From positions 248,001-312,000 of the forward strand of contig JACKMB010000002.1 of NCBI GenBank assembly GCA_024235615.1: DNA of 64,000 nt. Direction: 5' to 3'. Both the position numbers and the translations under genes were made by a program. Under the pieces are notes generated by a model. That model was not told the origin of the DNA. It saw only the letters and a program-made list of their open reading frames with translations, and ran no database searches. This DNA comes from Thauera sp. (GTDB taxonomy: Bacteria; Pseudomonadota; Gammaproteobacteria; Burkholderiales; Rhodocyclaceae). This document shows positions 26,550 to 35,042 of this stretch, piece by piece; positions within the stretch are counted from its first letter, which is position 1; each line of letters starts with the position of its first letter.

Positions 26550-28360
26550 AGCCCGCGCTCTCCCCGCGCCTGGTGCTGGCCGCGTTCGCCGCACTGCTGG
26601 TCGTTGCGCCGCTGGCGCTGCCGGCCTTCTACGTCACCCTGCTCAACTACATCGGCCTCTACGCGATGGTCGCGCTCGGGCTGGTCCTGCTGACCGGTGT
26701 CGGCGGCCTGACCAGCTTCGGCCAGGCGGCCTTCGTCGGCCTGGGGGCCTACACCACGGCGCTGCTGACCACCTCCGCGGAGCTGCCTGGCTGGCTGTCC
26801 TGGGCCGGCGGCTCGCCCTGGCTGGCCCTGGTCGTCGGCCTGCTGTTTACCGTCGTGGTCGCCTTCCTGATCGGCAAGCTCACGTTGCGCCTGTCCGGGC
26901 ACTATCTGCCGCTGGCCACCATCGCCTGGGGCCTGAGCCTGTATTTCCTGTTCGGCACCATGGGCTTCCTCGGCGGCCATACCGGCCTCACCGGCATCCC
27001 GCCGATCTCGCTGTTCGGCTACGAGCTGCGCCAGGGCGAGGAGGTGTACTACCTGATCTGGCTCTTCGTGCTCGCCGGCGTGCTGACCACCAGCAACCTG
27101 CTCGACTCGCGCGAGGGCAGGGCGATCCGCGCGCTCAAGGGCGGCATGGTGATGGCCGAGGCGATGGGCGTCGACACCGCACGCTCGCGCATGGTGATCT
27201 TCATCCTCGCCGCCTTGCTCGCCTGTGCCTCGGGCTGGCTGTACGCGCACATGCAGCGCTTCGTGAACCCGACGCCGTTCGGCCTGCACATCGGCATCGA
27301 GTATCTGTTCATGGCGGTGGTCGGCGGTGCGGCGCACGTCTGGGGCGCACTCGTCGGCGCGGGCGTGATCACCGTGCTCAAGCAGTGGCTGCAGGACCTG
27401 CTGCCCCAGCTCTTCGGCACCAGCGGCAACTTCGAGGTGATCTTCTTCGGGGTGCTGATGGTGCTGGTGCTGCACAAGGCGCGCGGTGGGCTGTGGCCGA
27501 TCGTGGTGTCCGGCTTCAAGCGCTTCGTCCCGGTCGCGGTACAGCGCCAGGTCGTCGATCGTGATGCGCAGGCGCTGCCGCGGCGCGAGCTGCCGGCCGC
27601 CGGCAGCCTGCTGCTCGAGGCCAAGGCGGTGACGCGCCGCTTCGGCGGCCTGCTCGCCAACAACAACATGAGCCTGGAGGTGCGCGCCGGCGAGATCCTC
27701 GCCCTGATCGGCCCCAACGGCGCCGGCAAGAGCACGATGTTCAACCAGGTCTCGGGCGTGGATACGCCGACCTCGGGCGAGGTCCTGTTCCTCGGCGAGT
27801 CGGTGGTCGGCAAGGGCTCGCGCACCATCGCGCGCATGGGCATGAGCCGCACCTTCCAGCACGTGCGCCTGCTGCCCACCATGAGCGTGCTCGAGAACGT
27901 CGCCATCGGCGCCCACATGCGGGGCACGAGCGGCGTGCTGTCGGCGGCGTGGCGGATGGACCGCGCCGAGGAGGCGCGCCTGCTCGCCGAGGCTGCGCGC
28001 CAGATCGAGCGCGTCGGCCTGGGCGAGCACATGTTCGACGAGGCCGGCAGCCTCGCGCTCGGTCAGCAGCGCATCCTCGAGATCGCGCGCGCCCTCGCCT
28101 CCGACCCCTGCCTGCTGCTGCTCGACGAGCCGGCCGCCGGCTTGCGCTATAAGGAGAAGGAGGCGCTCGGCGACCTGCTGCGCAAGCTGCGCGGTGAAGG
28201 CATGGGCGTGCTGCTGGTCGAGCACGACATGGACTTCGTGATGGGGCTGGTCGATCGCGTGGTGGTGATGGAGTTCGGCGAGAAGATCGCCGAGGGCCTG
28301 CCGGAGGACGTGCAGCGCGACCCGGCCGTGCTCGCGGCCTACCTCGGGGGAGAAGACTGA
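26546..28360 (+). CDS. Fused ABC permease-ATPase (LivM-LivG)
   Basis: 604 residues combining two proteins that are usually separate. Residues 1 to about 335 are a LivM-type permease (YIGLYAMVALGLVLLTGVGG, TSFGQAAFVGLGAY). After a linker, about 355-604 is a LivG-type ATPase: Walker A GPNGAGKST at 389-397, signature region LALGQQRILEIARAL, Walker B LLLLDEPAAGL, and the switch histidine in LLVEHDMDF. No frameshift; the frame is continuous across the junction. Overlaps both neighbours (ATGA before, TGATG after). Confidence 0.9.
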   Translation: MKPALSPRLVLAAFAALLVVAPLALPAFYVTLLNYIGLYAMVALGLVLLTGVGGLTSFGQAAFVGLGAYTTALLTTSAELPGWLSWAGGSPWLALVVGLLFTVVVAFLIGKLTLRLSGHYLPLATIAWGLSLYFLFGTMGFLGGHTGLTGIPPISLFGYELRQGEEVYYLIWLFVLAGVLTTSNLLDSREGRAIRALKGGMVMAEAMGVDTARSRMVIFILAALLACASGWLYAHMQRFVNPTPFGLHIGIEYLFMAVVGGAAHVWGALVGAGVITVLKQWLQDLLPQLFGTSGNFEVIFFGVLMVLVLHKARGGLWPIVVSGFKRFVPVAVQRQVVDRDAQALPRRELPAAGSLLLEAKAVTRRFGGLLANNNMSLEVRAGEILALIGPNGAGKSTMFNQVSGVDTPTSGEVLFLGESVVGKGSRTIARMGMSRTFQHVRLLPTMSVLENVAIGAHMRGTSGVLSAAWRMDRAEEARLLAEAARQIERVGLGEHMFDEAGSLALGQQRILEIARALASDPCLLLLDEPAAGLRYKEKEALGDLLRKLRGEGMGVLLVEHDMDFVMGLVDRVVVMEFGEKIAEGLPEDVQRDPAVLAAYLGGED

Positions 28361-29127
28361 TGGCGACGAAGAACCTTACCGATCGCCCGGTATTGCGGGT
28401 CGAAGGCCTGTGCGTGTCCTACGGCAAGGTCGAGGCGCTCACCGACGCCAGCATCACGGTGGGGGAGGGCCAGATCGTCACCGTGATCGGCCCCAACGGC
28501 GCCGGCAAGACCACCATGCTGTCGGCGATCATGGGGCTGCTGCCCTCGCGTGGCCGCATCGAGTTCGACAGCGTGGCGATGGTGGCGCCGGAGGTCGAGA
28601 CCATGGTTGCGAGCGGGATGAACCTGGTCCCGGAGAAGCGCGAGCTGTTCGGCGAGATGAGCGTCGAGGACAACCTCGTGCTCGGCGCCTTCCAGCGCTA
28701 CCGCATGGGCTTGCGCGACCACGCCCAGACGATGGAAGAGATCTACACGCTCTTCCCGCGCCTGCGCGAGCGCCGTACCCAGATGGCGGGCACCCTCTCG
28801 GGCGGCGAACGCCAGATGCTGGCGGTCGGACGTGCGCTGATGGCCAAGCCCAAGCTGCTGATGCTCGACGAGCCCAGCCTGGGGCTGGCGCCGCTGATCA
28901 CGCGCGAGATCTTCCGCATCATCACCCAGCTGCGCAGCCGCGGGGTGTCCATCCTGCTCGTAGAGCAGAACGCCCGCGCGGCGCTGCAGGTGGCGGACTA
29001 TGCCTACGTGCTCGAGACCGGCGGGGTCGCCATGGAGGGCCCCGCCTCCGAGCTCGCCGGCGACCGCCGCGTGATCGACGCCTACCTCGGCGTGGGCGGC
29101 AAGCATCAGGAGATGCTGGCGACGTAA
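28360..29127 (+). CDS. ABC transporter ATPase (LivF type)
   Basis: 255 residues. Walker A GPNGAGKTT at 44-52, signature LSGGERQM, Walker B LLMLDEPSLGLAP and switch region SILLVEQNARAALQ, all of the LivF subgroup. It pairs with the ATPase half of the preceding fusion to power uptake. Its ATG shares a base with the upstream stop. Last gene of the transporter operon. Confidence 0.9.
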   Translation: MATKNLTDRPVLRVEGLCVSYGKVEALTDASITVGEGQIVTVIGPNGAGKTTMLSAIMGLLPSRGRIEFDSVAMVAPEVETMVASGMNLVPEKRELFGEMSVEDNLVLGAFQRYRMGLRDHAQTMEEIYTLFPRLRERRTQMAGTLSGGERQMLAVGRALMAKPKLLMLDEPSLGLAPLITREIFRIITQLRSRGVSILLVEQNARAALQVADYAYVLETGGVAMEGPASELAGDRRVIDAYLGVGGKHQEMLAT

Positions 29128-29222
29128 GGATTGAGGCGTGACGTGTGAGGAGCGGTGGGGGTGGGGCGCTCGTGGCCTTTCCGGCTGCGCTGGTTTCGCG
29201 CCTCACGCCTAACGCCTTCCTC
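29128..29222. repeat. Degenerate CGCCTCA/CGCCTAA heptamer units in inverted arrangement
   Basis: TGAGGCGTGACGTGTGAGG begins within 10 bp of the livF-type stop, and CGCCTCACGCCTAACGCCTT lies near 29200-29220. The two form an imperfect inverted pair. Same unit family as 10593-10637 and the array at 63098. No promoter was identified for the following gene here. Confidence 0.55.
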
Positions 29223-29273
29223 CTCAGCGCACGCTAAACTCGCGGCTTCGACGCTTATCGGGCCTGCTCCGCG

Positions 29274-29741
29274 ATGAAGAAACGCTCCTCTCTCCTCCGC
29301 GCCTCCATTTTCGCCGTGCTTTGCACCGCAGCCTTGTCCGCCGCTGCGCAGGGTGTCACGGCCCGCCTCCCGGTCGCCGAGCTCGGGGCCGGGATGTACC
29401 GCATCGAGGCCGAGGTGGCCCACACCGCCGAGGCGCGCCAGACCGGGCTGATGCACCGCGTGGCGATGCCGCTGCAGCGCGGCATGGTGTTCGTGTTCGC
29501 CGAGGACGCGGTGCACTGCATGTGGATGCGCAACACCCACCTGGCGCTGTCGGTCGCCTTCATCGACGCCGGCGGGAAGATCCTCAACATCGAGCGCATG
29601 ACGCCGCGCACCGAGGACAACCACTGCGCGGCGGCGCCGGCGCGCTACGCGCTCGAGATGAACGCCGGCTGGTTCGAGGAGCGCGGGATCGCTCCGGGCG
29701 CAGTGCTGCGCGGCATCGACCGCCTGCCCGCGGCGCGCTGA
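29274..29741 (+). CDS. DUF192-family exported protein
   Basis: 155 residues with a probable signal peptide (MKKRSSLLRASIFAVLCTAA, cleavage near residue 26). The DUF192 core is seen as AEVAHTAEARQTGLMHRVAM, GMVFVFAEDAVHCMWMRNTH and LSVAFIDAGGKILNIERMTP. The family is widespread and of unknown biochemical function. It stands alone between the transporter and the flagellar genes and is closed by a hairpin, so it looks like a monocistronic housekeeping gene unrelated to either block. Confidence 0.85.
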   Translation: MKKRSSLLRASIFAVLCTAALSAAAQGVTARLPVAELGAGMYRIEAEVAHTAEARQTGLMHRVAMPLQRGMVFVFAEDAVHCMWMRNTHLALSVAFIDAGGKILNIERMTPRTEDNHCAAAPARYALEMNAGWFEERGIAPGAVLRGIDRLPAAR

Positions 29742-29747
29742 TGGGCG

Positions 29748-29774
29748 CCCGGGCGGGTGGAGCGTCCGCCCGGG
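29748..29774 (+). terminator. Terminator-like hairpin after the DUF192 gene
   Basis: Perfect 9-bp stem CCCGGGCGG (29748-29756) and CCGCCCGGG (29766-29774) with a 9-nt loop, starting 6 nt after the stop. No T-run. Confidence 0.6.
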
Positions 29775-29938
29775 AGTAGGTCGGCAGCGCCTCGGTGGCG
29801 CCCTCGCAAAGCGCAGAATTGCAGCCCTTTACGGCGCGTTCTCCGCGTCCGGCCCTTGTCGGTGCCGGCCCATAATCCGCATACGTCGTCGCGCGCCCGC
29901 AGTCCAGCGGCGCGGCGCGGCGGCGGACGGAGCCGGCC

Positions 29939-31081
29939 GTGGCCGAAGACAGCGACCTCGAGAAGACAGAAGACCCCTCGCCACGAAGGCTGGAACAGGC
30001 GCGCGAGGAAGGCCAGGTCCCGCAATCGCGGGAGCTGTCTACCTTCCTCGTCACCATGACCGGCGCGGCGACGCTGCTGCTGCTCGGCGGCTGGATGGCG
30101 GGACGGGTGTCGGGCCTGTTCCGCGACGGCTTCGCCTTCGACCGCCGCGCCGCCTTCGACGAGAACGTCATGCTCGACATGCTCGAGCGCATGCTCGGCG
30201 GCGCCCTACTGACCCTCATGCCGCTCTTCGTCGCCCTGATCGTCGCCGCGGTGGCCGCGCCGATGGTGCTCGGCGGCCTGGTCTTCGCGCCCAAGGTGCT
30301 CGGCCTCAAGTTCGATCGCCTCAACCCGCTGCAGGGGCTGGGCCGGATGTTTTCGCTGCACGGCCTGGCCGAGATGGTCAAGGCCATCCTCAAGTCGGTG
30401 CTCGTCGGCGGCGTGGCCGCGCTGGTGCTGTGGTACGAGTTCGAGCACCTGTTCAGCCTGATGGTCGAGCCGCTCGAGACCGGGATGGCGGATTTTTCCG
30501 ACACGATCGCCTTCGCCACCTTGCTGATCGTGCTCAGCCTGGGCCTGCTCGCCCTGATCGACGTGCCCTTCCAGCTCTGGCAGTACCACAAGAAGCTGCG
30601 CATGACCAAGGAAGAGGTCAAGCGCGAGAGCAAGGAACAGGAAGGCGACCCGATGATCAAGGGCCGCATCCGCGCGATGCAGCGCGAGATGGCGCGCCGC
30701 CGCATGATGGCCGAGGTGCCCAAGGCCGACGTGGTGGTGACCAACCCGACGCACTTCTCGGTGGCGCTGAAGTACGACGCCGCGAAGATGGGCGCGCCGG
30801 TGGTGGTCGCCAAGGGGCGGGGCGAGCTCGCCCTCAAGATCCGAGAGGTGGCGAAGGCGAGCGCGGTGCCCCTGCTCGAGGCGCCGCCGCTCGCGCGCGC
30901 GCTGTACCGGCACTGCGAGCTCGAGCAGGCGATCCCCGCCGCCTTGTACACCGCCGTCGCCGAGGTGATGGCCTATGTCTATCAGCTCGACGCCTGGATG
31001 AAGCAGGGCGGCCTGCCGCCCGCCACCCCCACCGCCTTGCCGGTGCCCGCCGGGATGGACCCCGGCGTGCCCGAGGAATGA
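29939..31081 (+). CDS. flhB: Flagellar type III secretion protein FlhB
   Basis: 380 residues, export-gate component and substrate-specificity switch. It begins with GTG (VAEDSDLEKTEDPSPRRLEQ, the canonical FlhB start) after GGACGGAG. Four membrane spans are followed by a cytoplasmic tail with the autocleavage motif NPTH at 269-272. First of the flhB-flhA-flhF-flhG-fliA-motC-motD block. No sigma-54 or sigma-28 box was found in the 160 bp upstream. Confidence 0.95.
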   Translation: MAEDSDLEKTEDPSPRRLEQAREEGQVPQSRELSTFLVTMTGAATLLLLGGWMAGRVSGLFRDGFAFDRRAAFDENVMLDMLERMLGGALLTLMPLFVALIVAAVAAPMVLGGLVFAPKVLGLKFDRLNPLQGLGRMFSLHGLAEMVKAILKSVLVGGVAALVLWYEFEHLFSLMVEPLETGMADFSDTIAFATLLIVLSLGLLALIDVPFQLWQYHKKLRMTKEEVKRESKEQEGDPMIKGRIRAMQREMARRRMMAEVPKADVVVTNPTHFSVALKYDAAKMGAPVVVAKGRGELALKIREVAKASAVPLLEAPPLARALYRHCELEQAIPAALYTAVAEVMAYVYQLDAWMKQGGLPPATPTALPVPAGMDPGVPEE

Positions 31082-31091
31082 AGCCTGAACC

Positions 31092-33194
31092 ATGGCCCTG
31101 AACGACGCCCTCAAGCTGCGCCAGCTGCTCACGCCGGCCAACCTGCGCCCGCTCGCCGCGCCGCTGCTGATCATCGTCATCCTGTCGATGATGGTGCTGC
31201 CGCTGCCGGTCTTCCTGCTCGACGTCTTCTTCACCTTCAACATCGCGATCTCGGTGATGGTGATGCTGGTGGCGATGTACTCGACCCGGCCGCTGGACTT
31301 TTCCGTCTTTCCCACCGTTCTGCTGGTGACCACGCTGCTGCGCCTGTCGCTCAACGTCGCCTCCACCCGCATCGTGCTGCTCGAGGGCCACGCCGGGCCG
31401 GACGCCGCCGGCAAGGTGATCGAGGCCTTCGGCCACTTCCTCGTCGGCGGCAACACTGCGGTCGGCCTGGTGGTGTTCGTGATCCTCACGGTGATCAACT
31501 TCGTCGTGATCACCAAGGGCGCGGGGCGCATCGCCGAGGTGTCGGCGCGCTTCACCCTGGACGCGATGCCCGGCAAGCAGATGGCGATCGACGCCGACCT
31601 CAACGCCGGCCTCGTCGACGAGAAGGAGGCCAAGCGCCGGCGCAAGGAGATCGCGCAGGAGTCCGACTTCTACGGCGCCATGGACGGCGCGTCGAAGTTC
31701 GTCCGCGGCGACGCGGTCGCCGGCATCATCATCCTGATGATCAACATCCTCGGCGGGCTTTTCGTCGGCGTCATGCAGCACGACATGGCAGTGGGCGACG
31801 CCGCCCACACCTACACCCTGCTCACCATCGGCGACGGCCTGGTGGCGCAGATCCCCTCGCTGATCGTCTCGGTGGCGGCCGGTCTGGTGGTGTCGCGGGT
31901 GGGCGACGAGGGCGACGTCGGCGGGCTGGTGATCGGCCAGCTGTTCTCGAATCCGCAGGTCATGGTGCTGACCGCGGCGATCATCGGCGTGCTCGGCCTG
32001 ATCCCCGGCATGCCCAACCTGGTCTTCCTGCTGCTCGCCGCCACGCTCGGCGGCATGGCGTGGATGCGGCGCAAGCGCATCGCCGAGGACGCCGCGGCCG
32101 CCGCCGCGCCCGAGGCCGCCGCGCAGGTGCCGATGCCTGCCGCCGACAACCTGGAGGCGAGCTGGAACGACGTCTCGCAGGTGGATGTGCTCGGCCTCGA
32201 GGTCGGCTACCGCCTCATCCCGATGGTCGACAAGGGCCAGGACGGCGAACTGCTCAAGCGTATCCGCGGCCTGCGCAAGAAGTTCGCCCAGGAGGTCGGC
32301 TTCCTGTCCGCGCCCGTGCACATCCGCGACAACCTCGAGCTCAAGCCCAACGGCTACCGCCTCGCGCTCAAGGGCGTCGAGGTCGGCGGCGGCGAGGCCT
32401 ATCCCGGCCAGTTCCTCGCCATCAACCCGGGCCGCGTCTCCGGCCCGCTCGCCGGGCGCGAGACCACCGACCCCGCCTTCGGCCTGCCCGCGGTGTGGAT
32501 CGACGCCAGCATGCGCGAGCAGGCGCACGCGCTCGGCTACACCGTGGTGGACGCGAGCACGGTGGTCGCCACCCACCTCAACCACGTCATCCTCAACCAC
32601 GCCGCCGAGCTGCTCGGACGCCAGGAGACCCAGGCCCTGCTCGACCACCTCGGCAAGGAGTCGCCCAAGCTGGTCGAGGACCTCGTGCCCAAGCTGCTGC
32701 CGCTCGGCACCGTGCAGCGCGTGCTGCAGAACCTGCTCGAGGAGGGCGTCAACATCCGCGACATGCGCAGCATCATCGAGGTGCTCGCCGAGAACGCGCC
32801 ACGCGTGCAGGACCCTGCCCAGCTCACGACCCGCGTGCGCGAGGCGCTCGGCCGCGCCATCCTGCAGGGGCTGTTCCCGGGGAATGCCGAGGTCCAGGTC
32901 ATGGCGCTCGAGCCCGGCCTGGAGCGCATCCTCATGCAGGCCATGGCTGCGGGCGGCGAGGGTGGGGCGATCGAGCCCGGCCTCGCCGACACCCTGCTGC
33001 GCCAGACCGCACAGATCGCCCAGCGCCAGGAAGACATCGGCCTGCCGCCGGTGCTGCTGGTGCCCGCGCAGCTGCGCCTGCTGCTGTCGCGCTTCCTGCG
33101 CCGCGCCGTGCCCTCGCTCAAGGTCGTCTCCAACAGCGAGGTGCCCGAGAACCGCACCATCCGCGTCACCGCGATGGTGGGCGCGCAGGCCTGA
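31092..33194 (+). CDS. flhA: Flagellar export gate protein FlhA
   Basis: 700 residues, the usual length. About eight N-terminal membrane spans (to roughly residue 330), with the FHIPEP-family region ISVMVMLVAMYSTRPLDFSV and LRLSLNVASTRIVLL. The large cytoplasmic chaperone/substrate docking domain follows (ETQALLDHLGKESPKLVEDL, VPKLLPLGTVQRVLQNLLEE). 10 nt after flhB. REP hairpins follow the stop. Confidence 0.96.
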   Translation: MALNDALKLRQLLTPANLRPLAAPLLIIVILSMMVLPLPVFLLDVFFTFNIAISVMVMLVAMYSTRPLDFSVFPTVLLVTTLLRLSLNVASTRIVLLEGHAGPDAAGKVIEAFGHFLVGGNTAVGLVVFVILTVINFVVITKGAGRIAEVSARFTLDAMPGKQMAIDADLNAGLVDEKEAKRRRKEIAQESDFYGAMDGASKFVRGDAVAGIIILMINILGGLFVGVMQHDMAVGDAAHTYTLLTIGDGLVAQIPSLIVSVAAGLVVSRVGDEGDVGGLVIGQLFSNPQVMVLTAAIIGVLGLIPGMPNLVFLLLAATLGGMAWMRRKRIAEDAAAAAAPEAAAQVPMPAADNLEASWNDVSQVDVLGLEVGYRLIPMVDKGQDGELLKRIRGLRKKFAQEVGFLSAPVHIRDNLELKPNGYRLALKGVEVGGGEAYPGQFLAINPGRVSGPLAGRETTDPAFGLPAVWIDASMREQAHALGYTVVDASTVVATHLNHVILNHAAELLGRQETQALLDHLGKESPKLVEDLVPKLLPLGTVQRVLQNLLEEGVNIRDMRSIIEVLAENAPRVQDPAQLTTRVREALGRAILQGLFPGNAEVQVMALEPGLERILMQAMAAGGEGGAIEPGLADTLLRQTAQIAQRQEDIGLPPVLLVPAQLRLLLSRFLRRAVPSLKVVSNSEVPENRTIRVTAMVGAQA

Positions 33195-33215
33195 GCGTCC
33201 CAGCCCGAGCCCGCC

Positions 33216-33403
33216 TTCGCGCCTGCCGGCGCGCCTACAGCAACCGCCGCGGTTCCGTCCCATGTAGGAGCGGCGGCAGCCGCGAATGCGGCGCTTCCTC
33301 CCGCGACGCGGGCGACGCAGCCCGCCAGCGCGTTCGCGCCTGCCGGCGCTCCGACAGCAACCGCCGCGGTTCCGTCCCATGTAGGAGCGGCGGCAGCCGC
33401 GAA
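33216..33403. repeat. Two REP-type hairpin units between flhA and flhF
   Basis: The 361-bp gap 33195-33555 holds two direct copies (33216-33287 and 33333-33403, period about 117 bp) of a unit with inverted ends: left arm TTCGCGCCTGCCGGCGCTCC, right arm GTAGGAGCGGCGGCAGCCGC, separated by CAACCGCCGCGGTTCCGTCC. The same family forms the array at 38368. The rest of the gap (33404-33555) holds a 7-bp hairpin (33525-33542) just before the flhF ribosome site and nothing else evident. Confidence 0.8.
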
Positions 33404-33555
33404 CGGGCGATCGAAGCCGCCGCCGCGATCCGGCCTGCTGCATCGTCGGCCGAATAGGCGCGGGAAACCCGCTTTATTCGAACCCTGGCGATTGACGCCC
33501 GCTGGCGATAATCCACATCAAGCAGTGGTCGACGCCGACCACCGGGAGAATCGCC

Positions 33556-35040
33556 ATGAACGTCAAACGCTACTTTGCCCCCACCGCCCGCGAGGCGCTC
33601 CGTGCGCTCAAGGAAGCCCTCGGCCCGGACGCGATCGTGCTCTCCAACCGCGCCGTCGAAGGTGGGGTGGAGATCCTCGCGCTGCCGGGCGAGGCGGTCG
33701 GAGCGCTGCAGGCGGCCAACCGCGCGGCGGTGGTGGCGCGCACGGGCGGGGATGCCCGACCCGCACCCGCGCCGGTGCCCGAGGTGCCGGCGGCGGCGAC
33801 GCGCACGGCCGACGAAGCGGATTTTCGCGTGAGCCTCTCGGCGCTGGCGGCCAGCGCGGCGCGCAACGCCTCCCGTTCCGCCCCCCAGCCGGTCGCCGAG
33901 CCGGCGCCCGTGGTGCGCGCCTTCAACCCGCCGCGCATCGAGACCGCCGACTACGCGCTGCGCAACCGCGACGGCGTGCTGCGCGCAGCGGTCGCCGCCC
34001 AGGCCTCCGCTCCGCGCCCGCCCGCGAGCGGCCCGGCGGTATTCTCGGGTCGCGCCGCCGCCCGTCCCGAGGCTGACGAGTTCGGCAGCGCGCGCGTGCG
34101 CGAGCTGCAGGAAACCAACGCCCGCCTCATGTCCGAGCTCACCGGCATCCGCGGCATGATCGAGCGCCAGCTCGCCGGCTTCGCCTGGGGCGAGACGCGC
34201 CGCCAGGCGCCGGCGCGCGCGGCCATGCTCGGCGAGCTGCTCGAGGCCGGCTTCTCCGCGGCGATCGCGCGCAAGCTGGTCGAGGCCGTGCTCGAGGACG
34301 CCGACCGCATCGAGGCGCGCGAGGCGGTGGGTGCCGCGCTCGATCGCCTGATGCGGGCCTGCGCGTCCGACGAGGACCTGCTCGACCGCGGCGGCGTGTA
34401 TGCCCTGGTCGGCCCAACCGGGGTCGGCAAGACCACCACTACCGCCAAGCTCGCCGCACGCTGCGTGGTCCGCCACGGCGCCGGCCGGCTCGCGCTGATC
34501 ACCACCGACGGCTACCGCATCGGCGCCCAGGAGCAGCTGCGCATCTACGGCCGCATCCTCGGCGTGCCGGTGTTCTCGGTGCGCGATGCCGCGGACCTGC
34601 GCCAGACCCTGGCCGGCCTGCGCAACAAACATATGGTGCTGATCGACACCATGGGCATGAGCCAGCGCGACCGCATGGTGGCCGAGCAGGCAGCCATGCT
34701 CTCCGGTGCCGGCGACGTGCGCAGGCTGCTGCTGCTCAACGCCACCGCGCGCGGTGACACCCTGGACGACGTGGTGCGCGCCTACGCCGGCGACGATCTC
34801 GCCGGCTGCATCTTCACGAAGGTGGACGAGGCCGCCTCGCTCGCGCCCGCGCTCGACGTCGCGGTGCGCCACGAGCTCGACATCCGCTACCTCACCAACG
34901 GCCAGCGCGTGCCCGAGGACCTGCACCTGCCCAACCGCGCCTACCTGCTGCACCGCGCGCTGCGCGAGCACGGCAGCGCGTCGCCCTGGCACCTGCAGGG
35001 CGACGAGGCCGGCATGCTGCTCGCGGCAGGAGGGGCCTGA
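33556..35040 (+). CDS. flhF: Flagellar SRP-type GTPase FlhF
   Basis: 494 residues. The N-terminal basic/variable domain (MNVKRYFAPTAREALRALKE) is followed by a long Ala/Pro-rich linker, an N-domain near 190-270 and the GTPase: G1 GPTGVGKTTTT from residue 286, G2/G3 TTDGYRIGAQEQL and DTMGMSQRD (from 364), then FTKVDEAASL. It sets flagellar number and pole placement with FlhG. GGGAG lies before the ATG; the stop is 2 nt before flhG. Confidence 0.95.
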   Translation: MNVKRYFAPTAREALRALKEALGPDAIVLSNRAVEGGVEILALPGEAVGALQAANRAAVVARTGGDARPAPAPVPEVPAAATRTADEADFRVSLSALAASAARNASRSAPQPVAEPAPVVRAFNPPRIETADYALRNRDGVLRAAVAAQASAPRPPASGPAVFSGRAAARPEADEFGSARVRELQETNARLMSELTGIRGMIERQLAGFAWGETRRQAPARAAMLGELLEAGFSAAIARKLVEAVLEDADRIEAREAVGAALDRLMRACASDEDLLDRGGVYALVGPTGVGKTTTTAKLAARCVVRHGAGRLALITTDGYRIGAQEQLRIYGRILGVPVFSVRDAADLRQTLAGLRNKHMVLIDTMGMSQRDRMVAEQAAMLSGAGDVRRLLLLNATARGDTLDDVVRAYAGDDLAGCIFTKVDEAASLAPALDVAVRHELDIRYLTNGQRVPEDLHLPNRAYLLHRALREHGSASPWHLQGDEAGMLLAAGGA

Positions 35041-35042
35041 GC

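Noticed and set aside
30834..33443. 869-codon minus-strand open frame
   Set aside because: Antisense to flhA and running into REP repeats; low-complexity His/Arg/Asp composition.
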